The notes under the pieces were generated by a model that was not told the DNA's origin, did not search any database, and saw only the letters and a list, made by a program, of their open reading frames with translations. From assembly GCF_000485595.1 (NCBI RefSeq), contig NW_014577534.1:271517-320691 (forward strand): a stretch of 49,175 bases of DNA. Direction: 5' to 3'. The stretch is from Priapulus caudatus (Eukaryota > Priapulida > Priapulimorpha > Priapulimorphida > Priapulidae). Below, piece by piece: positions 34,501 through 45,455 of this stretch (the stretch's first letter is position 1; each line of letters opens with the position of its first letter). Position numbers and translations under genes: made by a program.

Positions 34501-36841
34501 ATGTTTGCCAGGTGGCGTGATTTTCTGCATCGCCGAGAACTGGGGCTATCTTCAGGCGTTCTACTTCTGCTTTGTTTCGCTGTCGACTATCGGCTTCGGC
34601 GACGTGGTGCCGATGAACGAGTACTTCATGCTCATGGCACTCGCCTACATCTTCATGGGCCTAGCACTCACGTCGATGGTCATCAACGTCGTCATGGAAT
34701 TCTTCAGCAGTAAGGTTGTCAACGCTACCGAACGGTTGAAAGAGAAGCTGAAGCTCAACACGGAGGACATGTCTCTCGCGAGCAGTCTGAGCGATTCAAG
34801 GAAGGACCTTGATGGCGATGAGCGATGCACGGTTATCGACATTCCAGAGGAGGACGCTTCTCCCATGTCCGTCGTCGAAGAAGAGGAGAACGCAGAATCG
34901 AGCGGCAGAATATCTCCAGACGAAATGTCTTCCGTTGCGCTCACTGGACCTTCTGCGAAAGGCGCCGCCGTGCATGACGAACGGACCCTGGCTGTCGATA
35001 TTGAACCGTCTAATGTAGGAGACGGTGGGTCAGAGTCAGCTGGCGAATCGTCGCCGTTGGTAAAAGAACCACCAACAGGATCTGCGCCGACAGATGCCGC
35101 CTCTGCTACGGAAAGTCCTACATCAACGCCTAAAGCAACACTCGTATCAGAAGATGCGTTAGATCGTGGTGACAGTAGTTCAAAGCAGGTGGACAAGCCA
35201 GCCGCCATGAGCTCGCTTTTCAAACCATTTAAACCGAGTCTTGGTCCACGAGAGCATATATTCTCGGCACCTGTGAAGGCTTCTAAGGAGGACACTCCTA
35301 TTCCAACTTCAAAGGATAGTTCTCTTGATTCCACTATACCAACGTCAATTGATGACAAAGGAGATTCGCCCGTGTTGACTGTAAAAGGTGATACGCGAGT
35401 CTCACCCGTTCTTACTAAAAAGGATGGGCAAGGTCAATCACCAGTTCGAGTTTCGAAAGACAAGACACGAAACTCCCCGGTTGTCACTGTGAAACGCGAC
35501 GTAAGTGACTCACCTGTTTCGACTAGTATAGACGACAAAAAGCGAGTCTCGCCTATGTTAGCAGGAACGCCTGTTGAAGCTGTAGAATCCGCACCGAATA
35601 CTGCGAAACAACCGTCGACTACAGCGCAGCGTGATACAAAGGTACCATTGACATCGACTAGTAGTAATCCAGTATTACCAGAATGTGGCAGTGATCAATC
35701 GGTCTCACCGGCAACAGGGACCGACAATTCAACGTCACCTGTTGCAATACGTGACAAAGATTTGCCACTAGCAAAGAACGGTGACAAATCATCGGTATCT
35801 ATAGCAAAACGTGATAAACCAGCGTTATATGCTGCAAAAACGGACACACCGGCGAAGCCCGTAACGAAGTGTGAACCAATGCCCGCTGCAGAAAGGAGTG
35901 ATGGACCAGTGTCACAAACGGGAAAGAGTAATAAGCCAATGTCACGGGTGGGGAAGAGTGATAAGGCAGTGTCACAGGCGGGAACAAGTGACAAACTAGC
36001 GTCACCAGCGGAGAAGAGTGACAAACCAAAAGTAAAATTAGTGCCCATAGTCAAATGTGAAACCCCTAAAATTCCATCAGCTGCTATGCAAGAGGAACCG
36101 GAAAACACCGTGACGTTCACGCTTCCGATACCTATCAAAAAACGTCCAGCGAAAACAACTGCTGTAAAAGCTCTGCCTGGCGCACCGGATAAATCCGACG
36201 CCGAGGGTCCGAGCTCTGCGCAGCGTAACGCGTCTGCTAGAGATAAGCCTGTTGGCAAAGCGTCTGATCCTAGCTCTGCTGAACATAAGCCGAACGATAA
36301 AACGTCGTCAGGCCCGCCTGCCGGTAAGTCGCGGGAAACGACGCAGCCGCAGCCCGCAGGATTGAATAGGGGCAAGAATGTCGCGCGGCCTCGCGCGGAA
36401 ACGTCAGCGGATGCGGAGTCTGACGACAGCGATGAGCCGGTTACGTGGTCATTTAGGCCAAAGGTGAAGCAGCAGCCAGCTTCGGTGAAAGATGCGACGG
36501 AAGCAGGGAGTCCAGCCCAATCATCGTCGACACCATCGAAATCAAACATGCCGCTGTTTAAGTCGTTCACGCCGACACTAGGCCCACGCGAGCACATCTT
36601 CGCTAACAAACCACCGCCGGGGAACGAAACGAAAGTGACGAATTCTCCTAAACCATCCACGAAGCGATCGCCGCAGAGTTCAAGGAATCTGTCTTCGATG
36701 GCAGCAAAACCAACCGATCAGCAGGTGACGATTGAGAACGAAGTAAATGCCTCCAAGCAGAAAACCTCCCCGTCTTCGACGGCAAAATCACAGAACGCTA
36801 CCATCATCGGGAAAAACGTTAAGGGAGCGGCGAATGTATAG
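31020..36841 (+). CDS. Two-pore-domain (K2P) potassium channel, TWiK-like; 5' exons not seen
   Basis: Joined exons 31020-31519, 33518-33656 and 34512-36841 keep one frame and encode about 990 residues to the stop. Order: the second half of the first selectivity filter (GYGHITPST), TM2 (CMFYAICGIPMFLVVLVDLG), a long charged loop, TM3 (ITIALALLTGYIFVGGVIFC), the second filter (TIGFGD), TM4 (AYIFMGLALTSMVINVVMEF) and a very long hydrophilic tail. Two pore loops in one chain and the GIP...DLGK pattern after the first pore identify a K2P leak channel, which passes potassium across the plasma membrane as a dimer. TM1, the extracellular cap and the first pore helix should be encoded further upstream and were not found in the window. 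Most K2P proteins are 300-500 residues, so the tail is exceptional. The subfamily label TWiK-like is by general resemblance only. Confidence 0.93.
31520..33517 (+). other. K2P intron (1,998 bp)
   Basis: GT at 31520-31521 and AG at 33516-33517, phase 0. No repeat from the rest of the window is recognised inside. Near its 3' end are TACGTCAC (about 33363) and a CTCF-like GCCCTCTGGCGG (33418-33429), neither of which I can tie to a function. Confidence 0.8.
33518..33656 (+). CDS. K2P exon: acidic linker and start of TM3
   Basis: The acceptor is GATATTTTAG at 33508-33517 and the donor is GTCG|GTAGGA at 33657. It enters in phase 0, matching the previous exon, and leaves in phase 1, matching the next. 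The 46 codons give an acidic stretch (RFDDLDDPDLEEPEIMPEF) followed by the hydrophobic start of TM3. The in-frame ATG at 33524 is internal and is not the gene start. Confidence 0.88.
33657..34511 (+). other. K2P intron (855 bp)
   Basis: GT at 33657 and AG at 34510-34511 (ATGTTTGCCAG|GT). The split glycine codon joins FV-G to GVIFC in TM3. A minus-strand open stretch at 34097-34327 lies inside but has no recognised family. Confidence 0.85.
34512..36841 (+). CDS. K2P terminal exon: TM3 end, second pore, TM4, long C-terminal tail
   Basis: The exon opens with GVIFCIAENWGYLQAFYFC, the second pore helix and the TIGFGD filter, then TM4. A basic KVVNATERLKEKLKLN segment follows. About 690 residues of low-hydrophobicity tail rich in Ser, Thr, Pro, Lys and Asp run to TAG at 36839-36841. 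The tail has two FKxFxPxLGPREHIF motifs, a block of 12-residue SPV repeats and a block of 10-residue SDK repeats. It is one uninterrupted frame of 2.3 kb. The tail is probably disordered, cytoplasmic and rich in potential phosphorylation sites; this is inferred from composition. Confidence 0.92.
35219..35263 (+). other. Tail motif 1: FKPFKPSLGPREHIF
   Basis: 15 codons within the terminal exon. Twelve of 15 residues are identical to motif 2 at 36557-36601. It may be a short binding motif; partner unknown. Confidence 0.8.
35366..35566 (+). repeat. 12-residue SPV coding repeats in channel tail
   Basis: Five successive units begin SPV (SPVLTVKGDTRV, SPVLTKKDGQGQ, SPVRVSKDKTRN, SPVVTVKRDVSD, then a 13-residue unit), followed by SPML. 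Each carries Ser-Pro and basic/acidic residues. Confidence 0.8.
35889..36035 (+). repeat. 10-residue SDK coding repeats in channel tail
   Basis: Units SDGPVSQTGK, SNKPMSRVGK, SDKAVSQAGT and SDKLASPAEK, then SDKPK. The DNA period is 30 bp with visible nucleotide similarity, suggesting recent slippage expansion. Confidence 0.8.
36557..36601 (+). other. Tail motif 2: FKSFTPTLGPREHIF
   Basis: Second copy of the tail motif, about 446 residues after the first. Five of the eight LGPREHIF codons differ synonymously from motif 1, so the peptide rather than the DNA is conserved. Confidence 0.8.
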
Positions 36842-39160
36842 TCTTAGTAGCGCGGTGCTTCACTAGAGAACAGAGTCCGTAAACTGGCTGCAAGTATGAT
36901 CTCAGGAATTTTAGTGTCTGTACTCGGTTGTCCATTTTATACGTAACACGGCACCTGTTTAGCAAATACAATCTCTGCAAGGGTAAGCAACTAGCTTAAT
37001 TCTCGCCTGTTCGGCATAATACAGGTGTATGTGTAGTTAGCTACAGGATCGCAACCCCTTGTCGCTTCGATCTCTGATGTATTTAGCAATTCAATGAAGT
37101 AGTTGATTGTCAAGCGCCCAGTAAGCATCGTGGCCATCTGTACGCACTCGAGAATCCACGACGCGGTCTACTCAATAACCAGTGTTCAATCGCAAATCAG
37201 TTAAAGCAGAAGTGCAGTTGATCGTAAATCAAATTCATGGTGGCGGCCAAATTTGAGATGACAATGTCGCAAACTAATAGTTGCGTAGAGTTATACGAAT
37301 TACATTAGATTTGCCGGCTCGAGAAGTTCTATGACTAATCTTTGAATTTGTTCAAATTAAACAATCGAATCATTTCGAATAGTATACAGTAGTGGAGTGC
37401 ATGTGTGAATAATATACCAAGATCGCGGTACCAGTTTGATTGTATTGACACATTCCGCGAATAAAGCATGTGGCATCTTGCTTACAAGCGAATTCAGTAA
37501 TCAGTTGGCGATGCGGTTGGCAAAGTGATTTCGTTAATTATTATGATAATGCCAGCAGTGTTGCTTGTGATAAATATTAGACATAAATTGCCTTAACCTG
37601 TTGAAAGGCTTATAATTATTAACAAACGTGCAACGTAGCAATGAGGACGCAGCGACTATGCCGACATGGCTGCCACCTGTGCAACATCGAATATTTTAAT
37701 AGGCTCTGATTAATGTCGCCAATAAAATACGCAGTAAACGTGGTGCATAGTAATAAGCTTGAGCTACCTTTTACTATACTTTCACCGGTGGGCATCTCCT
37801 ATACTTAGTCATCTGATACTGTTGAACAGTGTTAGAAGGAGTAGTGTTTATAGACACTGTAGAGAACAAACTGTCTGATGGTTGATCCTGGGCATGGTGT
37901 AACATTTTATTATAATTGTGCGATATGTTATCAGAGCTATCTTATTATAGACTAGACGTGAAATGGGCTCATCGGTGGCTTAGGATTAAAAATCATGTTG
38001 TTTTAATGGTTCTATAAAATGTATATATTGGATTGAGTTTTTCACACGTATAAGGCTCCGGTATATACTAGCCTAGTTTTTAGTGTAGTAGGTATGCAAA
38101 GCTATACTACCTTACTTTCTTTCTGTTGGCATCATGATATAGGTAAATACCTACCCCTTTTATTATTTTTAATTAAATTAGTCACAGTTATCTAAAAAAT
38201 TATAAATCAGACGTTTTGAATTAGATAAAAACAGCTTTAGCTTTTTTAGACACGTAGAGGCATTTTACGCGTGTGAATCGAATAAAGTTATTAATTAGTT
38301 ACGAAGAAATGTTAAACATATATCTTTCTCTATTGAACAGGCTAAATACTTTCAACGGGTTTGGTCATTAGTTATAATTCTAATACGCGATATCTACGAC
38401 ATAGTCGTCAGTCCCACATAGTTGTAATCATGCGCATTTTAGTATTGATAGGGCGGTCTACGAAGCAAAGGATATTTGAATACAGCCGCCATGACTGCTC
38501 TAGTATATAAGATAGGTGACGTACGCAGAAGTCACCTATACTGGACGTCTGTTGTGGCGATCCTGCATTATACATCATGACATTTTCCGTGTTACATAAA
38601 TAATTATAGGTGTTGTTGCATCTTTAACAATAAATCGTTATATAAGTACATATTTGTGCATTATTATCTATATCGGTATGTTCGTGGTGTAGGTATAAAC
38701 AATGTAGGACACAAAGTCAATTGTTGTAATTACGTGTGTGTACTGTGTTTGTATTTATTGTCATTTTTCTTAATGCAAAGTTACATCGATCTCGAGTGTA
38801 CCGTGGAAATAATGTCTACCCACTTATATGGTGGTCGATAAATTGTTATAGAAAGAAATTCCAGCTTAATGTGAAATTCTGCTAAATATATACGCCATTC
38901 CCTAATTTAAATTAATAATACGTGGGTCCCGTCATCAACAATGCCCTTCACGCGTAATTGGATTTAGCCTTGCAATGAGTGTAAAGGCATTCGATTGAAG
39001 GCGGATGTATAACGAGTATAGATAATTACTAGTAGCTGAATAGAAACTGACCATGATACCCATTGTTGTTGTCTTCCTGTAGCCTTCGATTTTTTCGACG
39101 GTAGAGTAATTAATATGATCATGAATAGCGCTCGTACAACCCTAACTTTGAATCAACTTA
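36842..39160 (+). other. K2P 3' UTR and downstream DNA
   Basis: No coding frame seen. Candidate AATAAA polyadenylation signals lie at 37460, 37721 and 38281, and others may exist. Which one is used cannot be decided from sequence, so the transcript end is open. Confidence 0.45.
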
Positions 39161-39166
39161 ATACGA

Positions 39167-39268
39167 ATTTAATTCCAGGCGGATAATCCGATTCGGCGTA
39201 TCGTATTGTATCGTAAATTTAATTCCAGGCGGATAATCCGATTCGGCGTATCGTATTGTATCGTATCG
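39167..39268 (+). repeat. 50-bp tandem duplication
   Basis: A 50-bp unit beginning AATTTAATTCCAGGCGGATA occurs twice head to tail with essentially no differences, so the duplication is recent. Confidence 0.9.
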
Positions 39269-39289
39269 TTTCTTTCCGTCTGCGCCATA

Positions 39290-39480
39290 GAAATATATAG
39301 AGACACCTATATATCTATAGTCTATATCTATATATAGTATATATATATACTATCATATATATATTCCCTATATAATACACTATATATATGATCACTATAC
39401 TATATATTATAGATAGAATAGATAGATAGATAGATAAAGAGAGAATGAGAGAGGACTGACGAGTAGACGAGAGAGAGAGA
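39290..39480. repeat. TATA/CTATA and GATA/GAGA low-complexity block
   Basis: Self-complementary TATATCTATAG/CTATATATAG sequence is followed by GATA and GAGA repeats to about 39480. Prone to slippage and hairpins. Confidence 0.85.
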
Positions 39481-40365
39481 GACCTATAGTTCATACCATA
39501 CTATTATTTCCCACTATGGTCTGAGTATCGCTTTATACTAACCTACATCCACACACCAGAGCCGCAGAACCGTCAAGAAATCCCGATCTTGAGTACGGAT
39601 ATAGAACAGCACGGATTATTATTTGCGCAGCCTGGACAATTCTTAGAATACAAATAGAAATGGTGCCAAAAAACCGCACATCTAAAATGGCAAAAAAAAA
39701 AAAAACAACAAAAAAAAAAAGTTCACGCGCTCGCAAAATTGCGACAGAGGTATGTAGATCGAGAACACACGGGAAAAATAGACCGCAAAGAGACAAGATG
39801 ACGAAAAAATAATCGCGCCAACACCGATTATCCATGACAAATACAATTAATCATGTAGAACTACGACAGCTGCAGGAGACACGAATTCAAGTTCAGACTG
39901 CTCTGCCGCGGACATGATTTCTTCTAGGGGGTGCGAACAGCCACCTAGTAGAACACGCTGAAGTGGAGGAATAAAATTAGTTATGATATGAAAATCAGTC
40001 AGAAACAAGTGCGTGGCATAATCTTTACGCTTACATAGACACCGCGACGTAAATATTAGATCCGATGATTTGCCTTCGTTGACACAGAGAACACACCATG
40101 AAAATTTCATCAAACGTATTAAGCATGCGCCCCGCAACGCAGTTTTACGTACCAGACCAATTAGCTGACAGGTATAATTTTACGCGTCAAATAAGAAGCT
40201 GGTATAATTAATTGAAGCGATTCCTGATGGTTACGGAACCGGAAAGGAAAAACAAGAGAATACGGAAGAAATTGGCAATACATCGGACCATTTCCTTGAT
40301 TTCACAGAGACGATTTCATACTAAGAAGAGAGGAGGGAAACGCAAATAAGGTGGTAGATAGGGCA
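39481..40365. other. Unassigned A-rich DNA
   Basis: Contains poly-A tracts near 39690-39720. No gene supported. Confidence 0.4.
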
Positions 40366-40612
40366 TGGCATGGATGGATGGATTGGACTAGATCGATACG
40401 ATGGACCGATGAATAAATGGGATGCGCATAGATGATGATGAACTGGTATGAACATGGACTGGATGGATGATGGAATAGGGAAAATGGATGGATGGACATG
40501 AATAGGAATGAGAATGAATAGATGGCGATGGATGGATAGATAAAGATAGAGATAAGATTAGATAGATACAGACTAGACTAGATAGATAAAATAGATAGCA
40601 ATAAGAATAGAT

Positions 40613-40643
<31 letters not shown>

Positions 40644-41225
40644 GATGAGAATAGATAGATAGATATAAATAGAATAGAATAAGGAACACGACAGACAGGA
40701 AAGGAAAGGAAAGAAGAATAAGATAAGATAGATGGATAAGATAGCAAGAATAGGATAGATAAGGAATAAGAAATAAGAAAGAGAGATCAGGAATAGAATA
40801 GATAGGATAGATAGATAGAATAGAATAAGATAGAATCACAAGATAGACTAGATCACGATAGACTAGACTAAAGATATGAACTAGATAGAAATAGCAATAA
40901 GACTAGATAAAAAAGATAAGAAAAGAACACGCACAGACCGACCCCAGAAAAGTAAGAAAAAGCCAAAACGAAAAAATAGATACGTAATAGATGGATAGAA
41001 TAGAATAGATAAGAATAGACTAGAAACATAGATGGAACAGAAATAGACTAGAATAGCAATAGGACTAGATAACGATAGCCATAGATAGATAGATAGTGAT
41101 CAGATATGATAGATAGATACGAATAGATAGACATACGATAGATAGATTCAGATAAGAATAGCATAGCATAAATAACAGGAATAGATAAGATACGATATAT
41201 CAGGATGAGACTAAATAGAAATAGA
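40366..41225 (+). repeat. Degenerate (GATA)n / (GATG)n block
   Basis: GATGGATG units at about 40370-40540, then GATAGATA with many one-base interruptions to about 41225. All minus-strand Ile/Tyr/Ser-rich frames here are repeat artefacts. Confidence 0.9.
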
Positions 41226-43525
41226 CTCACGAATCACACAGCGAAATATCAGCAATCTCTCTCGCAAAACTCGTCACGAATATGCCACAAAACCATGGAA
41301 CACGCGAAGACAATAGAACCTTTAAGCAGTTTCTAACGCCGTTCAGAAAGTAAAAACAACAACAACAAACAAACAAGGAAAGGCCAAAAAATACGGCATT
41401 AGGCAACCCCCATGGACGACATACGCGCAAAAAAAAAGACGGGCCAAGATCTTCTAGCAAGCGTCAGATACACCGTACATCATAACTTTACTCATGGGCC
41501 CGTGACAGCCAGGCGGCACCAACACCACAAGAAACGAACTAAAGACCGACATTACACTATACAACTCAAATCAACCACATGCATAAGTGAACTATCGCCA
41601 ACCCCGTACTAAGTGACCACCAACCAATGTAGCAGCTATCCGCAAACTTATTAGATCAAAATCGCCAATCACGTTCAGCGAAGCGGAACCACTCAACACA
41701 GACTCTTCATATACCGCAAGTCAGCCGATCGTCTGGAAGGCAACTACGTCATGTGCACGTGCCGATACATGAGTTCGACTGACAACTGCAGCTTCGCATC
41801 GTTATATAAAGCAACTACTGCTCTAAACATAATAATTGACACGAGACGGTACATCTGAGGGCGAGCAGTACCAGGCCTCGCAGCAGATACCCGAGCGAGA
41901 AACAAATCGGCCAAAGACGCAATCACGCATGATGCACGGGAACTGAATAGAGAGAAAAATGAGACGGCGAAAACCAAAAACCAAGAACCACAAAAAACAA
42001 CCAAAAAACAGATACAACAAAAAAAACAAACATAAAAACAAAAAAAACAACAAAAAACAAACAAGGAAGAAAAATAGAAGAGAGATGAACGAGACACTGC
42101 TGAGAAGAGAAGAGAGCCAAGAAGGACGCGAAAAAAGAGAAGCGAGTAGAAAAAGAAGAGCGAGAGAGAGAAAAAAGAGAGACGAGCAGACGAGAAGAGA
42201 GAGAGAGAAGAGAGCTTTAGACGAAAGCAAGCCAGACACAAAACGACACGACGAAAAGACCAGAGGAGCAGAAAGACCGTATCACGCAAGACTGTATAAA
42301 AAACAACACCGACCAATCAGAATAAAGGACAAAATATTACTTTTAGCAGACTCAAACTCCCGGAGATCCGCGAATCTTAACTACAAACTGACGAGCTAAA
42401 CTGGAAGCCAATAGCAGTCACTACACACCAAATATTACGATTCCTCAAGGAGACCCGATACACAGTCGAATAATATTTTACGACTTAACAACAAGTAATG
42501 CCAAAGTATAGAAATATATTTGACAGGAAATAATAATGTAATATTGTACCAACCCAACATGAAAACAATGAAAGAAGCCGTGTTAGCACTCCATATAAAT
42601 TAGAGATGAGTAGTTCTCCACCCAAACCGTCACCACATGAGTTTGCCCCCATCTTTTTGCGCTCCTGATATGCTCATCACAGGATAGATATAGAAGGACC
42701 AGTTAATCGAGCACAGTCCACCATATATTCCACATTATTTCACGCGCATTTGACAAATGCAGTCAGAGACTTCTCGCCACACAAAAGCAAAGGACGGCAT
42801 ATAACACGCCTACATTACAACAGCGCACAAGTTACAAACCGAACGAAAAAAATGCATGTCGCCTGTGTTCGAGTAAATGTAGCGTATAGTATTGACATAT
42901 ATATTTTGCGTACAAAAAAAGTGCAAGTCATGTCAAACATTGCCATGAGTGAGTTACAGTCGTATTTAAATTACTGCGCAGTTACATCTGTAAAACTTGT
43001 ATTCTGATCTCACGATAGAAGATCCATTACAGAACCTTCCAGCCTTACGGATGGGCTACTAAAGAACCGTATCATATCATAGACAGGTATATTGAGATAC
43101 GAAAAACTCTGTAGGATAATTCTACCAACTTCACCAATTGGACATTCATATTTTAGATGCAACCAAAAAACAACTCGCATTCTCGATTCATTGCTGTTAT
43201 CGCTATTACACATTAAAATACAGAAAAAAACTATGGCACAATAACCTTATTGTGCCTCAGCTATATAAAGAATCACAACTCATCTATAAGCTAACCGCAG
43301 TACAAAATACCAAACCTGGCATCGTTAATTCATATAACAAATTTAAACACAGCACTGAAAGTGAATATATAAACAAACCAGACCGCCCCCAATGTAGGGA
43401 AGATCATCCAACGAAAACATATCAAACTCCACTGCAAAATCACAAACAATTTAAACCCAGTAAAACCCACAAACGCGTAGAAAACACATTTTATCGCTTC
43501 TAGGTAGATTATATTGAGAGCAATT
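41226..43525. other. A/C- and A/G-rich low-complexity DNA, no gene supported
   Basis: Includes poly-(A/C) at about 41960-42070 and GAGA-rich sequence at about 42070-42230. The plus strand is strongly enriched in A. Frames are Lys/Arg- or Phe/Leu-rich by composition and are not called. Confidence 0.5.
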
Positions 43526-43541
43526 AATATTAATCTATCTA

Positions 43542-43575
<34 letters not shown>

Positions 43576-43795
43576 ACTAAATCTCATCTACTCTACTCTA
43601 ATCTAAATAATAAAATCAATCCAATCGTCATTCTATCTATCTATCCAATAACTATCTCCAATCTGATCCGTATCTATTCCTCATCTCATACATAAATTCC
43701 AATCCTATCCTCATAACTCCGATTCTAATTACTCCTATGCTACTGATCTATCTATTCTATACTAACCTCTCATCGATTCTCCTATTTTCTTGTTT
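43526..43795 (+). repeat. Degenerate (TATC)n block
   Basis: About ten clean CTAT units at 43535-43575 and then decayed units. It is the complement of the GATA block at 40366-41225, giving opposed microsatellites about 2.3 kb apart. Confidence 0.9.
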
Positions 43796-45004
43796 TCTCT
43801 CAGCGGCCTAATAAGTACAAATAATAACTCACATAACACTAATAACAATTTACACTCACTCAATATATAAAAACAAATATACACTATATATAAATACGAT
43901 AGAATAGATTATACATATATAGTTGAGTCAGGCGCATATAAAACCCTAAAAATAAAAGAAGTAAAACAAACTAATAAAAAAAGTCCATTAACTTAGGCTC
44001 GAAACATTGAAAAATAAATCCAATTGTACTTCGCCTTCAGCTGACCTACTACCCACATGCGATTATAGATATACAGCGCACGAGCAGCAGAATAACATTA
44101 GAATACTCAATAGTACAACAAAGAATCCACACGTAGCAGCCTCACGAAACAAAACCATTAGATTACCACACTACAACCCGAAAAACCCTCCTATGATAAA
44201 CCGCTAACAAGCCGGACAAACTGTCTTATTTACCAAACAACAATTTCTCTTTCTGGCGAACCTCATACCTAATGTAAGCTATTTACTGTCATATCTTTAC
44301 ACAATTCTTTTGCTAAAAGTTCCCATCGTAACGTTCGCAGTATAAATACCCAAAATCGGCGGGTATCAATGTCTTACTTTCTTGTACTTCACGTAATATC
44401 ATTAGTTAAATAATTAAAAAACAAAAACTCTGGCTGCACTCGCCAAAACTCGCCACGAAAGAATGATATAATTTCGAAGACACATACATCTGCCCAATCA
44501 AGGATTGGAAAATCGATTATTTAATTTCATGATCTCTTCTCGAATTTACTATACTCTCCTTTTAATATAATTTTTGTCGCTATTCTTCTCAATAATAAAT
44601 ATTCCCTTGACGCTGAAAAAACACGGAGAACGAGAACAAGATTCAGACTGATTCCAAATTCCCCCAACACCCGCCAAAACCGACGTGTCTAATTACAAAT
44701 CTCACAGCTTAAGTGATTAATGAATAATTAATACATGCGACATAGATTCATTCAACTTCGTGGCTCAAATAATACTAAATGCTGACTTCAATATCCCAGC
44801 AACCGGCGACACGAAAAATTTAAATCAGATGACTCCACTCTACACTAATCTAATCCCATAGATTGATGCCCTCGTAGATGGATTTATGGATTGGGATTAC
44901 CGGAAATTGTCGGACACGAAACCAACCTAAACCAGCTGCCCCACATCTTGTCCCCGAAAATTATATATGATGAAGCCTATGACTCCACCAATTCATCTCG
45001 TTTC
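43796..45004. other. Unassigned AT-rich DNA
   Basis: No repeat partner or protein-like frame recognised. Confidence 0.45.
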
Positions 45005-45070
45005 TCAAACAACCACACACACCAGAATCACCACCATACCACAAAAACCAACCACACAAACAACACAACA

Positions 45071-45101
<31 letters not shown>

Positions 45102-45300
45102 CCACACACACACACAGCACACACACACGCCCGCCACACAACACACACACACACGCACACACACACACACACACACACTTTCTTCTCGTCCTCTCTCTCT
45201 CTCTCTCTCTTTCTCTCTCTGCCTCTCTCCACCTCTATCTCTACCTCTCCCTTCGGCACTTGCTGTCTGTCTGTCCTTCTGTCTCTCTCTTTCTCGCAGT
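45005..45300 (+). repeat. (CA)n followed by (CT)n
   Basis: CA-rich from about 45010, nearly pure CA at about 45060-45178, then CT at about 45190-45300. Confidence 0.95.
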
Positions 45301-45455
45301 GTCTCAAATTTAACTTCGCGTAGTATGTGAGAGGAAGGGAGTGTGATTATTTAGACAGCTTCAGCGCGCAACGTTATAATAATATAACATCTATGATAGC
45401 TCACGCGTTATGATACGCCCTCTAGATAATTTATGCAATAAATACATTTTAGCGC
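45301..45455. other. Junction between microsatellite and satellite array
   Basis: Short unassigned stretch. Satellite homology becomes clear from about 45455 (ATAGATTTCTGCAATAAATT). Confidence 0.5.

Noticed and set aside
34645-35358. 237-codon minus-strand frame opposite the K2P terminal exon
   Set aside because: Shadow of the Ser/Thr/Asp-rich sense frame. The sense strand has the channel motifs and splice support.
35695-36660. 321-codon minus-strand frame opposite the K2P tail
   Set aside because: Another shadow of the sense frame in a codon-biased region. No recognisable domain.
40302-41230. Ile/Tyr/Leu/Ser-rich minus-strand frames
   Set aside because: Translation of degenerate GATA repeats.
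41744-42399. Leu/Phe-rich minus-strand and Lys/Arg-rich plus-strand frames of up to 190 codons
   Set aside because: They follow from A/C- and A/G-rich low complexity. No membrane-protein family pattern or splice support.
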